Positions 17,774-26,191 of a DNA stretch of 64,000 nt are shown here, in pieces (the stretch's first letter is position 1; every line of letters starts with the position of its first letter). The DNA comes from an uncultured Propionibacteriaceae bacterium (lineage in GTDB: Bacteria; Actinomycetota; Actinomycetes; Propionibacteriales; Propionibacteriaceae). Location: the NCBI GenBank assembly GCA_938046585.1, contig CALIWR010000005.1:186001-250000 (forward strand). The letters are read 5' to 3'. The translations under genes and the position numbers were made by a program. The notes under the pieces were generated by a model. That model was not told the origin of the DNA, ran no database searches, and worked only from the letters and a program-made list of their open reading frames with translations.

Positions 17774-18675
17774 TGCGACACACATTTGTTGAGGCCTGGA
17801 GCGGCGTACGCCGCAACGCGACTATGACCTTGGCGGTCATCGTGACCATGTGGGTGTCGTTGTCGTTGTTCGGATCTGGTCTGCTGGCCGCTGAGCAAGT
17901 CGAGCTGATGAAGGATCGTTGGTACGACAAGATCGAGATCTCCGTGTTTCTCTGCGTCAAGGACGTGAAGGGCGACAACTGCGATCCCGGGCAGGATGCT
18001 ACCGAGGCCCAGAAGCAGGCCATCCGGCAGGTGATCGAGGCCAACCCGGAGACCGCGCAGGTGTTCTACGAGAGCAAGCAGGAAGCCTTCGAAGAGTTCA
18101 AGAAGGCCTACGCCGATTCGCCCATCCAAGACACCCTGACCGCGGACCAGATGCAGGATTCGTTCCGGGTCAAGCTCAGGAATCCCAACAACTATCAGGG
18201 GCTGGTGAGCGAAGTGCAGACCCTCAAGGGAGTCCAGACGGTGCAGGACCTGCACACCTATCTGGACCCGATCTTTGCCTGGCTCAACGCCTTGCGCTGG
18301 GGGACGATCGGGATGAGTGCGCTGTTGCTGTTGGCGGCGGCGCTGCAGATCGGCAACACGATCCGGATGGCGGCCTTCGCCCGGCGCCGGGAACTCGGGA
18401 TCATGCGCCTGGTGGGTGCCGGCAACTGGTACATCATGTTGCCGTTCCTGCTGGAGTCGCTGTTCGCGGCCATCGTGGGAGCCCTCCTGGCCTGTGGCAC
18501 TTTGGCCGCCGGCGTGTACTTCGTGATCATGCGTAACGCTCAAGTGTCACTCAAGGCTTTAAAGTGGATCGGTTGGTCACACACCGGCATCGCCATGGCG
18601 GGGGTTGCGGTCGTGGCGGTCCTGCTGTCCATGATTCCGACATTGATCGCGACTCGTAGATATCTGCGGGTCTGA
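17773..18675 (+). CDS. ftsX: Cell division protein FtsX
   Basis: This 300-residue permease-like protein has the FtsX topology: a first membrane span at about residues 20-45, an extracellular domain of about 130 residues, then three spans in the C-terminal half with the family sequence FARRRELGIMRLVGAGNW. It contains two cysteines in the extracellular loop (about residues 59 and 67). ATG at 17773 overlaps the ftsE stop; GTG one codon earlier is also possible. Confidence 0.96.
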   Translation: MRHTFVEAWSGVRRNATMTLAVIVTMWVSLSLFGSGLLAAEQVELMKDRWYDKIEISVFLCVKDVKGDNCDPGQDATEAQKQAIRQVIEANPETAQVFYESKQEAFEEFKKAYADSPIQDTLTADQMQDSFRVKLRNPNNYQGLVSEVQTLKGVQTVQDLHTYLDPIFAWLNALRWGTIGMSALLLLAAALQIGNTIRMAAFARRRELGIMRLVGAGNWYIMLPFLLESLFAAIVGALLACGTLAAGVYFVIMRNAQVSLKALKWIGWSHTGIAMAGVAVVAVLLSMIPTLIATRRYLRV

Positions 18676-18689
18676 GAGGGGAGGCAATC

Positions 18690-20114
18690 ATGCGCCGCTC
18701 GATGGTGATGACGGGGGTACGGCTGGCTGCGGTCGGTACGACCGTGGCGCTGACCCTGGCATGGGCGCTGCCAGCGCAGGCTGATGAGTGGTCCGACGAG
18801 CGAGATCGGCAGCGGGCAGCAGCTGCCGCTGCGCAGTCGGATGTGCTGTCCTTGAAGGGGCAGCGCAGCCAGGTTCAGGGAGCGGCTTCCTCACTTGCCG
18901 GTCAGGTGAACGAATCGTCTGCGGCGCTGAGCGTGGCGGTTACCAAGCTGGCAGCCTCTCGCGGGGCTTTGGCCCAGGCGCAGGCTCAGCTGGCCGTTGC
19001 CCAGCAGGAGGTGCAGGCGGCCGAACGCAAGGACGCTGAGACTGCAGCCCGGCTAGTGCAGAGCCAGGCTCAGCTGGCCATGGCCAGGCAGCAGGTGGCT
19101 GAGAACCAGGCCTCTCTCGACAACGAACAAGCCAAGGTGGGACGGTTGGCCCGCCAGCAGTACCAGCAGAACACGTCTCTGGTGGGATTGGCGACGTTGG
19201 TCACTCCCAGCACCACAGTGGATGTCAGCAATCGGTTCCAGTGGGCGACGACCATGTTCGACACCACGTCAGCGCAAGTTACGCGGCTGGAGGACCGGCA
19301 GGCGCGGTTAGCCGAGGCCAAGAACACCCAGTCTGTGGTCGAGGCCCGCGCGGCGATCGATCGTAGGAACGCGGCCGCCAACCTGTCCGCTACTCAGAAG
19401 GCCCGTGCTCAGGCACAGTCCGCCGAGGCCGCGGTCCAGAAGGCGGTGGCGGCGAACGTGGCCGCGGAGGCAGCCGCCCAGCAGGCTTTGAACTCTGACA
19501 AGGCAGCGCTCGCGGCCAAGGAGGCCGAGTTGCAGTCGGTGAACCAGCGGATCGCCAAGCGCTTCGCTGATCAGAGGGCGGCCGAGTCCGCGGCATCGAA
19601 TGCCGAGCAGCAGCGGATCAAGGCGGAACAGGCACGGGCTGCGGCTGCCGCGGCGAAACGCGGTGGCAAGGCCCCGGCAGCAGCTCCTGCCCCGTCCGTA
19701 GCGGCTCCGGCGACCTCCTCTGGTGGCCTGGTACGCCCGGTCAACGCTCCGCTGACCTCGCCGTATGGGATGCGGTTGCACCCGGTCCTCAAGGTTTGGA
19801 AGCTCCACGACGGGACCGATTTCGGCGCGGGATGTGGTACCCCGATCCGCTCGGCGGCAGCCGGGGTGGTGACTGAGGCCTATTACAACGGCGGTTACGG
19901 CAATCGGCTGTTTGTCGATCACGGGAATGTCGGTGGCCGCCACATCGTGACTTCGTACAACCACCTGTCGGGCTATGCAGTCCGCCCTGGGCAGCGGGTC
20001 AGCGCCGGTCAGGTGATTGGCTATGTCGGCACCACGGGATACTCCACTGGTTGCCATCTGCACCTGATGGCCTGGGTGAACGGTTCCATGGTCAACGCGA
20101 TGACTCTCCTGTAG
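18690..20114 (+). CDS. Secreted coiled-coil M23 peptidase (probable FtsEX-controlled hydrolase or activator)
   Basis: The 474-residue protein has a signal peptide ending near LPAQADE (about residues 25-32). Long Ala/Gln-rich coiled coils follow (about 35-310), then an Ala/Pro linker and a C-terminal LytM/M23 domain (about 350-474). The M23 metal ligands appear as H-x-x-x-D in LHDGTDFG and HLHL near the end. It lies 14 nt after ftsX with a GAGGGGAGG ribosome site. Position and coiled-coil layout match PcsB/RipC/EnvC partners of FtsEX, which are released or activated by FtsX. Confidence 0.92.
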   Translation: MRRSMVMTGVRLAAVGTTVALTLAWALPAQADEWSDERDRQRAAAAAAQSDVLSLKGQRSQVQGAASSLAGQVNESSAALSVAVTKLAASRGALAQAQAQLAVAQQEVQAAERKDAETAARLVQSQAQLAMARQQVAENQASLDNEQAKVGRLARQQYQQNTSLVGLATLVTPSTTVDVSNRFQWATTMFDTTSAQVTRLEDRQARLAEAKNTQSVVEARAAIDRRNAAANLSATQKARAQAQSAEAAVQKAVAANVAAEAAAQQALNSDKAALAAKEAELQSVNQRIAKRFADQRAAESAASNAEQQRIKAEQARAAAAAAKRGGKAPAAAPAPSVAAPATSSGGLVRPVNAPLTSPYGMRLHPVLKVWKLHDGTDFGAGCGTPIRSAAAGVVTEAYYNGGYGNRLFVDHGNVGGRHIVTSYNHLSGYAVRPGQRVSAGQVIGYVGTTGYSTGCHLHLMAWVNGSMVNAMTLL

Positions 20115-20155
20115 GGAGCCCGGTCCGGAAGGACCCGACCGATCAGGTCTGTTGC

Positions 20156-20635
20156 TTAGGCACGGCGTCGGTTGCGGATGTGCTGAGACATTGCCCGCTG
20201 GGCTTCCCGATTGGCCTCTCGTTCGGCGATGGTGGCTCGTTTGTCCCAGTCGCGTTTGCCGGTGGCGAGAGCAAGCTCGACCTTGGCGTAGCCGTCGAGG
20301 AAGTAGATCGCCAGGGGCACGATGGTTCGACCTGCGGCCGCGACCTCACGCGCGAGCTTGTCGATCTGGCGACGGTGAAGTAGCAACTTGCGGGTGCGCC
20401 GTGGCTGGTGGTTCTCGGTGCTGTGGGAGTACTCAGGGATGTGGGCATTGCGCAGCCACACCTCGCCGTCGTCGACGGTGGCGAAAGCTTCCGACAGGGA
20501 CGCCCTTCCTGCACGTAGGGACTTCACCTCAGTTCCGGTCAGCACCAGACCAGCCTCAACAGTGTCGTGCAGGTGGTAGTCGTGTCGCGCCTTGCGGTTC
20601 TGCGCGACCATGACTCGCCCCTTCGGTCTGGGCAC
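20156..20635 (-). CDS. smpB: SsrA-binding protein SmpB
   Basis: The 159-residue protein binds tmRNA for ribosome rescue. Family segments: NRKARHDYHLHDT, GTEVKSLRAGRASL and a basic C-terminal tail KRDWDKRATI onward. GTG at 20635 (MPRPKGRVMV) is favoured by GAGGAG 8 nt upstream; the frame to 20692 is not homologous. It converges with the M23 gene and lies about 0.7 kb from ssrA, in opposite orientation. Confidence 0.97.
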   Translation of the reverse strand: MPRPKGRVMVAQNRKARHDYHLHDTVEAGLVLTGTEVKSLRAGRASLSEAFATVDDGEVWLRNAHIPEYSHSTENHQPRRTRKLLLHRRQIDKLAREVAAAGRTIVPLAIYFLDGYAKVELALATGKRDWDKRATIAEREANREAQRAMSQHIRNRRRA

Positions 20636-20757
20636 GGCGGATCTCCTCTCGGCAGAGACCCACGATAGCGGCCGGCGCCAGGCACGCACCATCCGTGGGG
20701 AGAACTCAGGGTAGGACCTGATCCCAGAGGTGGGCAGCTCTGCTCCAGAATGTTCCC

Positions 20758-21312
20758 ATGACCGTGTTTCCCCAGCATCCGACGTTGACCCAGGCCGTCT
20801 CAGAGGCTGAGCGTGAACAGGCTGCCCACCGGCTTCGGGTTGCGTACGAGATGGGGCGGCTCGACCCGCAGGATTTCGACCGCCGTTCGGGGATCGTGGC
20901 TTTGGCGCACACGCGCCGCGATCTCAACAGCGCCTTTCTGGGACTAGTTCAGGTGGAGCGACCTCACCAGGCTCGTGTGCAGGCCCCGGCTGGGGTGGTC
21001 GCTGCCTACCTCAGCGCTGTCTTCTGCTTCCTGCTTGGGCCACTGGTGATCTTCTTCACGGCTAGCCCCGGCACGGCGACTCGCCGAGAGGCGGCCAAGG
21101 CCTTCAACTTGTCTTTTCTCACCACGGTCGGCTCTGTAATCGTCTTCCTGCTGGCCTTCCTGACGAGTGGTGTGACGGCGATCCTGCTCCCGGCGCTCGG
21201 AGCGTATTGGTTCCTGTCGCTGACGGTGGGGATGATCCAGGCGCTTCAGGGCCTGGACTGGAACCATCCCCTCAAGCGGTGGCTGTCGTGGGAGGTGTTG
21301 AAAGAGCGGTAA
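20758..21312 (+). CDS. Membrane protein with DUF1707-like N-terminus
   Basis: The 184-residue protein begins with a SHOCT/DUF1707-like helical motif (EAEREQAAHRLRVAYEMGRL, then DFDRRSGIVALAHTRRDL) and ends with three hydrophobic segments (about residues 80-105, 115-140 and 143-165), the last resembling DUF4870 proteins. The role is unknown. A CAGAAT hexamer 6 nt before the ATG suggests a leaderless start. Confidence 0.75.
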   Translation: MTVFPQHPTLTQAVSEAEREQAAHRLRVAYEMGRLDPQDFDRRSGIVALAHTRRDLNSAFLGLVQVERPHQARVQAPAGVVAAYLSAVFCFLLGPLVIFFTASPGTATRREAAKAFNLSFLTTVGSVIVFLLAFLTSGVTAILLPALGAYWFLSLTVGMIQALQGLDWNHPLKRWLSWEVLKER

Positions 21313-21333
21313 GCTGGGGGCGACAACTCGATA

Positions 21334-21702
21334 GGGGGTGACTGGTTTCGACTCGGGACGGTAGTCCCAGGAGAAGCGGGCCGAGGATCCAAGGTCAGCT
21401 CGTAAACGACCCTTGGGACCTAATAAGTGCCGACAACACGCGCACTGACTTCGCTCTCGCTGCCTGATCAGTGATCGAAGGGTCAGCCCGGATGCGCCTT
21501 CCGTCCGGATCCTGGCCTCATTCAGAAGGCTTGCTGTGGCGACCGTGTCCTCGGGTCGCTACGGGACATCACGAGGACTGGGCTTGTTCATCACGTGCCG
21601 GTACGAGGGTGAGAGCCGAGTAGAACGTCACCACTGGCTGCGCCCGGAGAAGTCCTGGTTCACCGCTCAAGGACGCGGGTTCAATTCCCGCCACCTCCAC
21701 CA
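21334..21702 (+). ncRNA. ssrA: Transfer-messenger RNA
   Basis: The 369-nt gene starts GGGGGTGACTGG and ends with the tRNA-like GGTTCAATTCCCGCC and an encoded CCA. The acceptor stem pairs 21334-21340 with 21692-21698. The tag reading frame 21429-21464 codes ADNTRTDFALAA followed by TGA; the ALAA end is the usual ClpXP signal. With SmpB it rescues stalled ribosomes and marks the product for degradation. The tag resembles those of propionibacteria. Confidence 0.97.
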
Positions 21703-21708
21703 CCTGGC

Positions 21709-21738
21709 CGGCCTCAGGCGTTTCTATACCTGAGGCCG
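21709..21738 (+). terminator. Terminator-like hairpin after ssrA
   Basis: CGGCCTCAGG pairs with CCTGAGGCCG around a 10-nt AT-rich loop, 7 nt after the tmRNA CCA end. There is no following T-run, as is common in actinobacteria. Confidence 0.65.
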
Positions 21739-21783
21739 TGCCGCTATGGTGACCATCTCGTTGGCCCATGAGAGGATGGCGTC

Positions 21784-22350
21784 GTGGACGAGAGCGTCGA
21801 GCCGGCGGCAGGATTGCTGCTGGTGGCGAGTGTCGCCCTTCGCGACGGGGTCTTCGATCAGACCGTCGTGCTGCTGCTGGACCATGACGAATCGGGCTCC
21901 CTGGGTGTGGTCCTGAACCGGATCTCGCCGGTTGACCTGAGCCAGGTACTTCCGCAGTGGGTGCCCGAAGTAAGTTTCCCGCAGTTGCTGTATGCGGGCG
22001 GGCCAGTGTCACCTAACGGGGCCATCTGCCTGGCCAGCTTGGACTCCTCAGAAGCTGAGCCACCGGGATGGCGCAGGTTGTTCCACCAGGTGGGACTACT
22101 CCATCTCGACACCCCGGTCGAAATCGTCAGGGGTGCTTTCCGGGACCTGCGGATCTACGCGGGCTACGCCGGCTGGGAGGCAGGGCAACTGGCGGGAGAA
22201 CTACGGCGGGGAGCCTGGCATGTGGTGCCAGCGCTCTATGACGACATCTTCGGCGACCAGTACATCGATCTGTGGCAGCGCGTCCTCCACCGGCAGGGGA
22301 ACCCATTGGCCTATTTTGCGACCTGGACGGCCTCGCCGCAGGACAACTGA
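21784..22350 (+). CDS. yqgE: YqgE/AlgH family protein
   Basis: The 188-residue protein matches the UPF0301 family: GLLLVASVALRDGVFDQTV at the start, GSLGVVLNRISPV, then YAGGPVSPN and GYAGWEAGQL. Its biochemical role is not established. It precedes the type VII-like locus by 50 nt on the same strand and may share its transcript. GTG start with GAGAGGA upstream. Confidence 0.93.
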   Translation: MDESVEPAAGLLLVASVALRDGVFDQTVVLLLDHDESGSLGVVLNRISPVDLSQVLPQWVPEVSFPQLLYAGGPVSPNGAICLASLDSSEAEPPGWRRLFHQVGLLHLDTPVEIVRGAFRDLRIYAGYAGWEAGQLAGELRRGAWHVVPALYDDIFGDQYIDLWQRVLHRQGNPLAYFATWTASPQDN

Positions 22351-22400
22351 CCCCGGTATCGTGTCAGACTAGTCCTCGTGTCGAGCAAGGGAGTCTCCGC

Positions 22401-23138
22401 GTGAGCATGTGGATGGACGAACCGTCGGCTGATGGTTTTGAGGACAACCCGCTGGCGGCTGGGCTGGCCCCAGAAGATGACCTGTTGGCGGCTCAGGGCG
22501 AAGGTGAGTCTTGGGATCCGTCCCAGGGATATCCGGACAGTACCCTGTCGGTGCGGATCTGGGTGGATGAGGATAAACGTCTGACCGATGTCCAGATCTC
22601 GAACCGTTGGCGGGAGCGGGCCCGCGGGACCTCCTTATCCAGCATGTTTGACGAAGCTTTCCTGCTGGCCAATGCCTCCATTGGTGGCGGGGCGCCACCT
22701 GATGTGTGGGGAGAGGACCCGGCCGAGACAGGATCTGACCTGCTGACATGGGAGTCGCTGGCCGCGATTCAAGAACAGACTCAGGAGTTGGTCGAGGAGT
22801 CGGCTAAGCTCGATGCTAATCCGGACAGTGTCACGCCCGCTCGATGGGAGGGTAAGCCTGCCGAGGGCTACAGCCGCAACCGAAAGGTGCAGGTGCGGTT
22901 GACGGTCCACGGACAGACCGAGAAGGTGACGTTCGACGAGCAGTGGTTGTCGGAGTCGCGAGTCTCTCAGGTGCGTGATGCCGTTCGGGAGGCCCATGAA
23001 GATGCCTACGCGGCTTTTGTCGCCCCAGTCTTCGTGCCAGGTGACCGAGAACGGCTGGCGTGTCAACTCAACCTGCTGCATCACCGGGCCAGCGCACTGA
23101 TCAGTCGCGGCTCCGAACTCCAGGAAGGAAGTCTATGA
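22401..23138 (+). CDS. Possible tandem YbaB/EspL-like protein of a type VII-like locus
   Basis: The 245-residue acidic protein is not a known annotated family to my eye. Two similar halves are visible: residues 49-94 (LSVRIWVDEDKRLTDVQISN then a helix ending FDEAFLLANA) and 162-207 (VQVRLTVHGQTEKVTFDEQW then a helix ending REAHEDAYAA). Each has paired beta-strands, a Trp and one helix, the layout of YbaB/EbfC proteins. Mycobacterial EspL is a YbaB-like protein beside ESX genes. The N-terminal 45 residues are acidic and probably disordered. GTG at 22401 has AAGGGAG upstream. The stop overlaps the next start (ATGA). Confidence 0.6.
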   Translation: MSMWMDEPSADGFEDNPLAAGLAPEDDLLAAQGEGESWDPSQGYPDSTLSVRIWVDEDKRLTDVQISNRWRERARGTSLSSMFDEAFLLANASIGGGAPPDVWGEDPAETGSDLLTWESLAAIQEQTQELVEESAKLDANPDSVTPARWEGKPAEGYSRNRKVQVRLTVHGQTEKVTFDEQWLSESRVSQVRDAVREAHEDAYAAFVAPVFVPGDRERLACQLNLLHHRASALISRGSELQEGSL

Positions 23139-24433
23139 GCACTCCAACTCCCGACAAAGAGCTGCGGGTCCAGCAGTCCGGGGTAACCGGGCACAGGTCT
23201 GATACCGATGACGTCGTAGGTGGCGTGGAGATCTACGAGGCCTTGGTCAACCCTCATGATGGCAGCGGAGGCCAGAGCGGGCAGCGTGGTGGTGCCGGCG
23301 GTTCACCGATGATGATGCCGCCCGGGATGATGGGGGCCGGTGCTGGTGGCGCAGCGGGAGCAGGAGCAGCTGGGGCTGCCGGGCTCGCTGGTCGCGGTGT
23401 CGGAATGCCCGGTACTGGCGCGGCTGGACTCGGTTCCCATGCGGCTGGTGGCTCTGGAGCCGGTGCCGGTGGCGGCCTCGGTGGCGGTGTCGGTGGCGGT
23501 GGCCTCGGTGGCGGTATCGGTGGCGGTGGCCTCGGTGGCGGTATCGGCGGTCTGGGCAGCGGTGGTGGGGGAATCCCGATGCCCGGCACCCGAGCAGCGG
23601 GAATGCCCTCGTCTGATACGCCTGGTCTAGATCTGCCGGGTAAGACCAATACTCCTGGCTTTGGAACGCCCGGGGTCTCGCCTATATCAGGGATCGAACG
23701 TGGTGGCGTATCGTCACCTGATATCCCAGGTGTCGGGACTCCTGGCGGTTCTGGCGTGGGTACTCCTGGTGTTCCTGGAGTGGGAACACCTCGTGTTCCC
23801 GGAGCGGGTACTCCTGGTGTTCCCGGAGCGGGTACTCCTGGTGTTCCCGGAGCGGGAGCTCCTGGTGATCTGGGAGCGGGGGTCCCTGGCGCTAACATCC
23901 CGGGTGCGGGCAGCAGCCCCACAGTTCCTGGCGTGAGCCCCGGCGGTCCTGGTGGGATTCCCGATATGGGTGCTGGTATCCCTAAGAATCCCGGTACGTC
24001 GCCTGGTGGTGGTATCCCCAAGAATCCCAGTACGCCGCCTGGCGGTACCCCCGATCCTGGTGGTTCTAAGGACTCTGGTGGCCCTCCGGGCGAGACCCCG
24101 GTGGAGGTCACGCCGGAGATGCTGCACAAGGAGGCCCAGCACTGGGCCGATACTTCGGATGCCTGGACCAAGACGATCACTGACAGGATCAAGTCACTTA
24201 CCTCCGACCGGACCAAGTTCGGGATGATGGCGGATGCATTCCCCTCGTACAGCGATCTGCTGGAGAGGCTCAAGACCCTGGCTGCCAGCGGCGGCCAAGA
24301 GTTCAAAGCCATCAGTGATGCCCTTCAGTCGGCCTCCGGGGACTACCAAGAAGCCGAGGAACAGAACAAGCAGAGCGCAAAGCAACTTGCGCCGGCTGAT
24401 CAGCCGCGTAAAGACGGTCCGACCGCGGTCTAG
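23135..24433 (+). CDS. Gly/Pro-repeat protein with C-terminal ESX-like helical domain
   Basis: The 432-residue protein has a short N-terminal region, then from about residue 45 to 320 a Gly/Ala/Pro-rich stretch with two in-frame repeat arrays (27-bp and 24-bp units). It ends with a helical domain of about 105 residues (VTPEMLHKEAQHWADTSDAW onward). This end resembles WXG100/EspC-like substrates: it is helical, contains a YQEAE (YxxxE) signal-like motif, and has WADTS in place of a strict WXG turn. No signal peptide is present, so type VII export is the reasonable guess. Translation is coupled to the gene upstream. Confidence 0.7.
   Translation: MSTPTPDKELRVQQSGVTGHRSDTDDVVGGVEIYEALVNPHDGSGGQSGQRGGAGGSPMMMPPGMMGAGAGGAAGAGAAGAAGLAGRGVGMPGTGAAGLGSHAAGGSGAGAGGGLGGGVGGGGLGGGIGGGGLGGGIGGLGSGGGGIPMPGTRAAGMPSSDTPGLDLPGKTNTPGFGTPGVSPISGIERGGVSSPDIPGVGTPGGSGVGTPGVPGVGTPRVPGAGTPGVPGAGTPGVPGAGAPGDLGAGVPGANIPGAGSSPTVPGVSPGGPGGIPDMGAGIPKNPGTSPGGGIPKNPSTPPGGTPDPGGSKDSGGPPGETPVEVTPEMLHKEAQHWADTSDAWTKTITDRIKSLTSDRTKFGMMADAFPSYSDLLERLKTLAASGGQEFKAISDALQSASGDYQEAEEQNKQSAKQLAPADQPRKDGPTAV
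23474..23554 (+). repeat. Three 27-bp tandem repeats coding Gly-rich nonamers
   Basis: Units start at 23474, 23501 and 23528 with the core GGCCTCGGTGGCGGT. They encode GLGGG(V/I)GGG-type nonapeptides in frame with the 23135 gene; the third unit is slightly diverged. Confidence 0.85.
23762..23881 (+). repeat. Five 24-bp tandem repeats coding elastin-like octamers
   Basis: Units start at 23762, 23786, 23810, 23834 and 23858. The translations are TPGVPGVG, TPRVPGAG, TPGVPGAG, TPGVPGAG and APGDLGAG. Units 3 and 4 differ by only one base, implying recent duplication. Confidence 0.9.
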
Positions 24434-24445
24434 GAAGGACACAGC

Positions 24446-25342
24446 ATGACCGAAGAGATCACTAATGTGAACCCGGCTATCGTCAAAGCTCTCGCTGACC
24501 TGAAGACGGCAGTCCAGTCCTGTAAGGACAAGGATGATGAGCAAGCCAAGACGGCCGAGAAGAAGATCGACGACAAGGATGGCTTCTGCCGCAGCCCCGA
24601 GGTGAAGAAGTTCAAGGAGGCGGCGACCAAGATCGTCGACGACATGTGGGCTCAGTACAATGCGCTGAAGGAAAATTACGAATCAGGGCTGCGTACGCAT
24701 GAGAATGTCGCCACCAACTTGCACAAGGTGTACAACGATACCTGGCAGCAGATGGACAAGGCGGTCGAGCCCATCCTGACCGATATCGAGAATCGGCAGC
24801 AGCAGACCCACTGGAAAGGTCCCGGGGCAGAGGAGTACATGAAGCAGTTGCCGGCGCAGTACGCGGCGGTCCAGGAGTTTCGTCAGTACATCCAGGTGGC
24901 CGGTTCTGGAGTGGAGACACCCGCGCTGCTGCAGCACGGGGTTTTCTTGGGCTTTCAGAGCCTGTTGACATCCCGCAAGGAGGCCATCTCCGGATACGCC
25001 GAAACGGATCCCGGTGAACACTATTACCAGCGGTGTGATTGGGCCCGGGCAGCGCTGAAGCAGGCGAATGACTGGGTTAAGGACACCATGATGACCGGTA
25101 AGGAATACTGGAAGCCCCCGCTGGATGATCATGTGCGACAGATGACCTCCACCAAGGTCACCAGTCCCGAGGTCCTCAAGGGAGACAAGTGGCCGAACGC
25201 TGCCAAGGGGGACACCTCAGGGCTCAAGCCGCCAACTGCGCCCAAGTACACCGCACCGGGTGGGGCATCGGGTCTGCCGAGTGCGCCCGGTACTGAGCGC
25301 GGCGACGGCAAAGGCCTGCAGACGTCGGACTACGGAGCCTGA
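24446..25342 (+). CDS. WXG-like helical protein of the type VII-like locus
   Basis: The 298-residue protein is mostly helical and has W123-K-G125 in HWKGPGAEEY, the turn typical of WXG100-family proteins. Long helices rich in charged residues lie before it (10-115) and after it (130-215), and a Pro/Gly-rich tail follows (about 235-298). No signal peptide or enzymatic domain is recognised. It starts 13 nt after the preceding gene with AGGAAGGA upstream. A role as a secreted type VII substrate or chaperone is inferred. Confidence 0.7.
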   Translation: MTEEITNVNPAIVKALADLKTAVQSCKDKDDEQAKTAEKKIDDKDGFCRSPEVKKFKEAATKIVDDMWAQYNALKENYESGLRTHENVATNLHKVYNDTWQQMDKAVEPILTDIENRQQQTHWKGPGAEEYMKQLPAQYAAVQEFRQYIQVAGSGVETPALLQHGVFLGFQSLLTSRKEAISGYAETDPGEHYYQRCDWARAALKQANDWVKDTMMTGKEYWKPPLDDHVRQMTSTKVTSPEVLKGDKWPNAAKGDTSGLKPPTAPKYTAPGGASGLPSAPGTERGDGKGLQTSDYGA

Positions 25343-25419
25343 CTCGACCGTAGCCTCGGCGAGTCTCGGTGTCTTCCCGTTCCGGGGGCTAGCATCGGTA
25401 CCTGGAAGGAGAGTGGTTC

Positions 25420-26127
25420 GTGGTTGACCTGGCGCGAGTGCGGCGGCGCATTCTGGTGGTGGATGACGATGCGTCGTTGGCTGAGATGTTGCAGTTGGTG
25501 CTGCGCCAGGAAGGCTTCGAGACGATCTGGTGTTCCAGCGGAGATCAGGCCTTGGAGGAATTCAGGGCCTCATCTCCGGATCTGGTGCTGCTCGATCTGA
25601 TGCTGCCAGGATTAGATGGGGTGGCCGTGTGTCGTCGGATCCGGGAGGAATCAGGCGTGCCGATCGTGATGCTGACGGCTAAGTCCGACACCGGTGATGT
25701 GGTGGATGGTCTCGAGGCCGGAGCCGACGATTACGTTCCCAAGCCTTTCAAGCCTCGTGAGCTGGTTGCTCGGATCTGGACCCGGTTGCGGCGCCCGCCT
25801 GCCGAATCCGAGAGCGAGACCATCCGGGTCGGTGACCTTGTGATTGATGTGCCGGCTCATGAGGTACGCCGTGGAAGTCAGATCATCGCCCTCACGCCGC
25901 TGGAGTTTGATCTGCTCCTCACCCTGGCTCGTCGCCCGCAACAGGTGTTTGGGCGAGAGAAGCTCCTGGAGCAGGTCTGGGGCTATCGCCATGCGGCGGA
26001 TACCCGGCTGGTGAATGTTCACATTCAGCGGCTGCGTTCGAAAATCGAGCGGGACCCAGAGCGGCCGGAACTGGTGGTGACCGTGCGGGGAGTGGGGTAT
26101 CGGGCCGGGAGTAGTTCCACTGGCTAG
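25420..26127 (+). CDS. mtrA: Response regulator MtrA
   Basis: The 235-residue OmpR-type regulator has an acidic pocket DDD at 15-17, phospho-acceptor Asp59 in LLDLMLPG and conserved Lys108 in VPKPF. A winged-helix DNA-binding domain ends RVNVHIQRLRSKIE-like. MtrA controls cell-wall and division genes in actinobacteria. GTG start with GGAAGGAGAG upstream. It heads mtrA-mtrB-lpqB, directly after the type VII-like locus. Confidence 0.95.
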   Translation: MVDLARVRRRILVVDDDASLAEMLQLVLRQEGFETIWCSSGDQALEEFRASSPDLVLLDLMLPGLDGVAVCRRIREESGVPIVMLTAKSDTGDVVDGLEAGADDYVPKPFKPRELVARIWTRLRRPPAESESETIRVGDLVIDVPAHEVRRGSQIIALTPLEFDLLLTLARRPQQVFGREKLLEQVWGYRHAADTRLVNVHIQRLRSKIERDPERPELVVTVRGVGYRAGSSSTG

Positions 26128-26191
26128 CATCGCGGTCGTCGACCGAGCCCTCCGTATTCTCCGCGTCCCAGGTCGGGTCTGGTGGGGCTCA

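Noticed and set aside
23474..23881. CRISPR-like array
   Set aside because: The units are directly adjacent with no unique spacers and are in frame with a coding gene.
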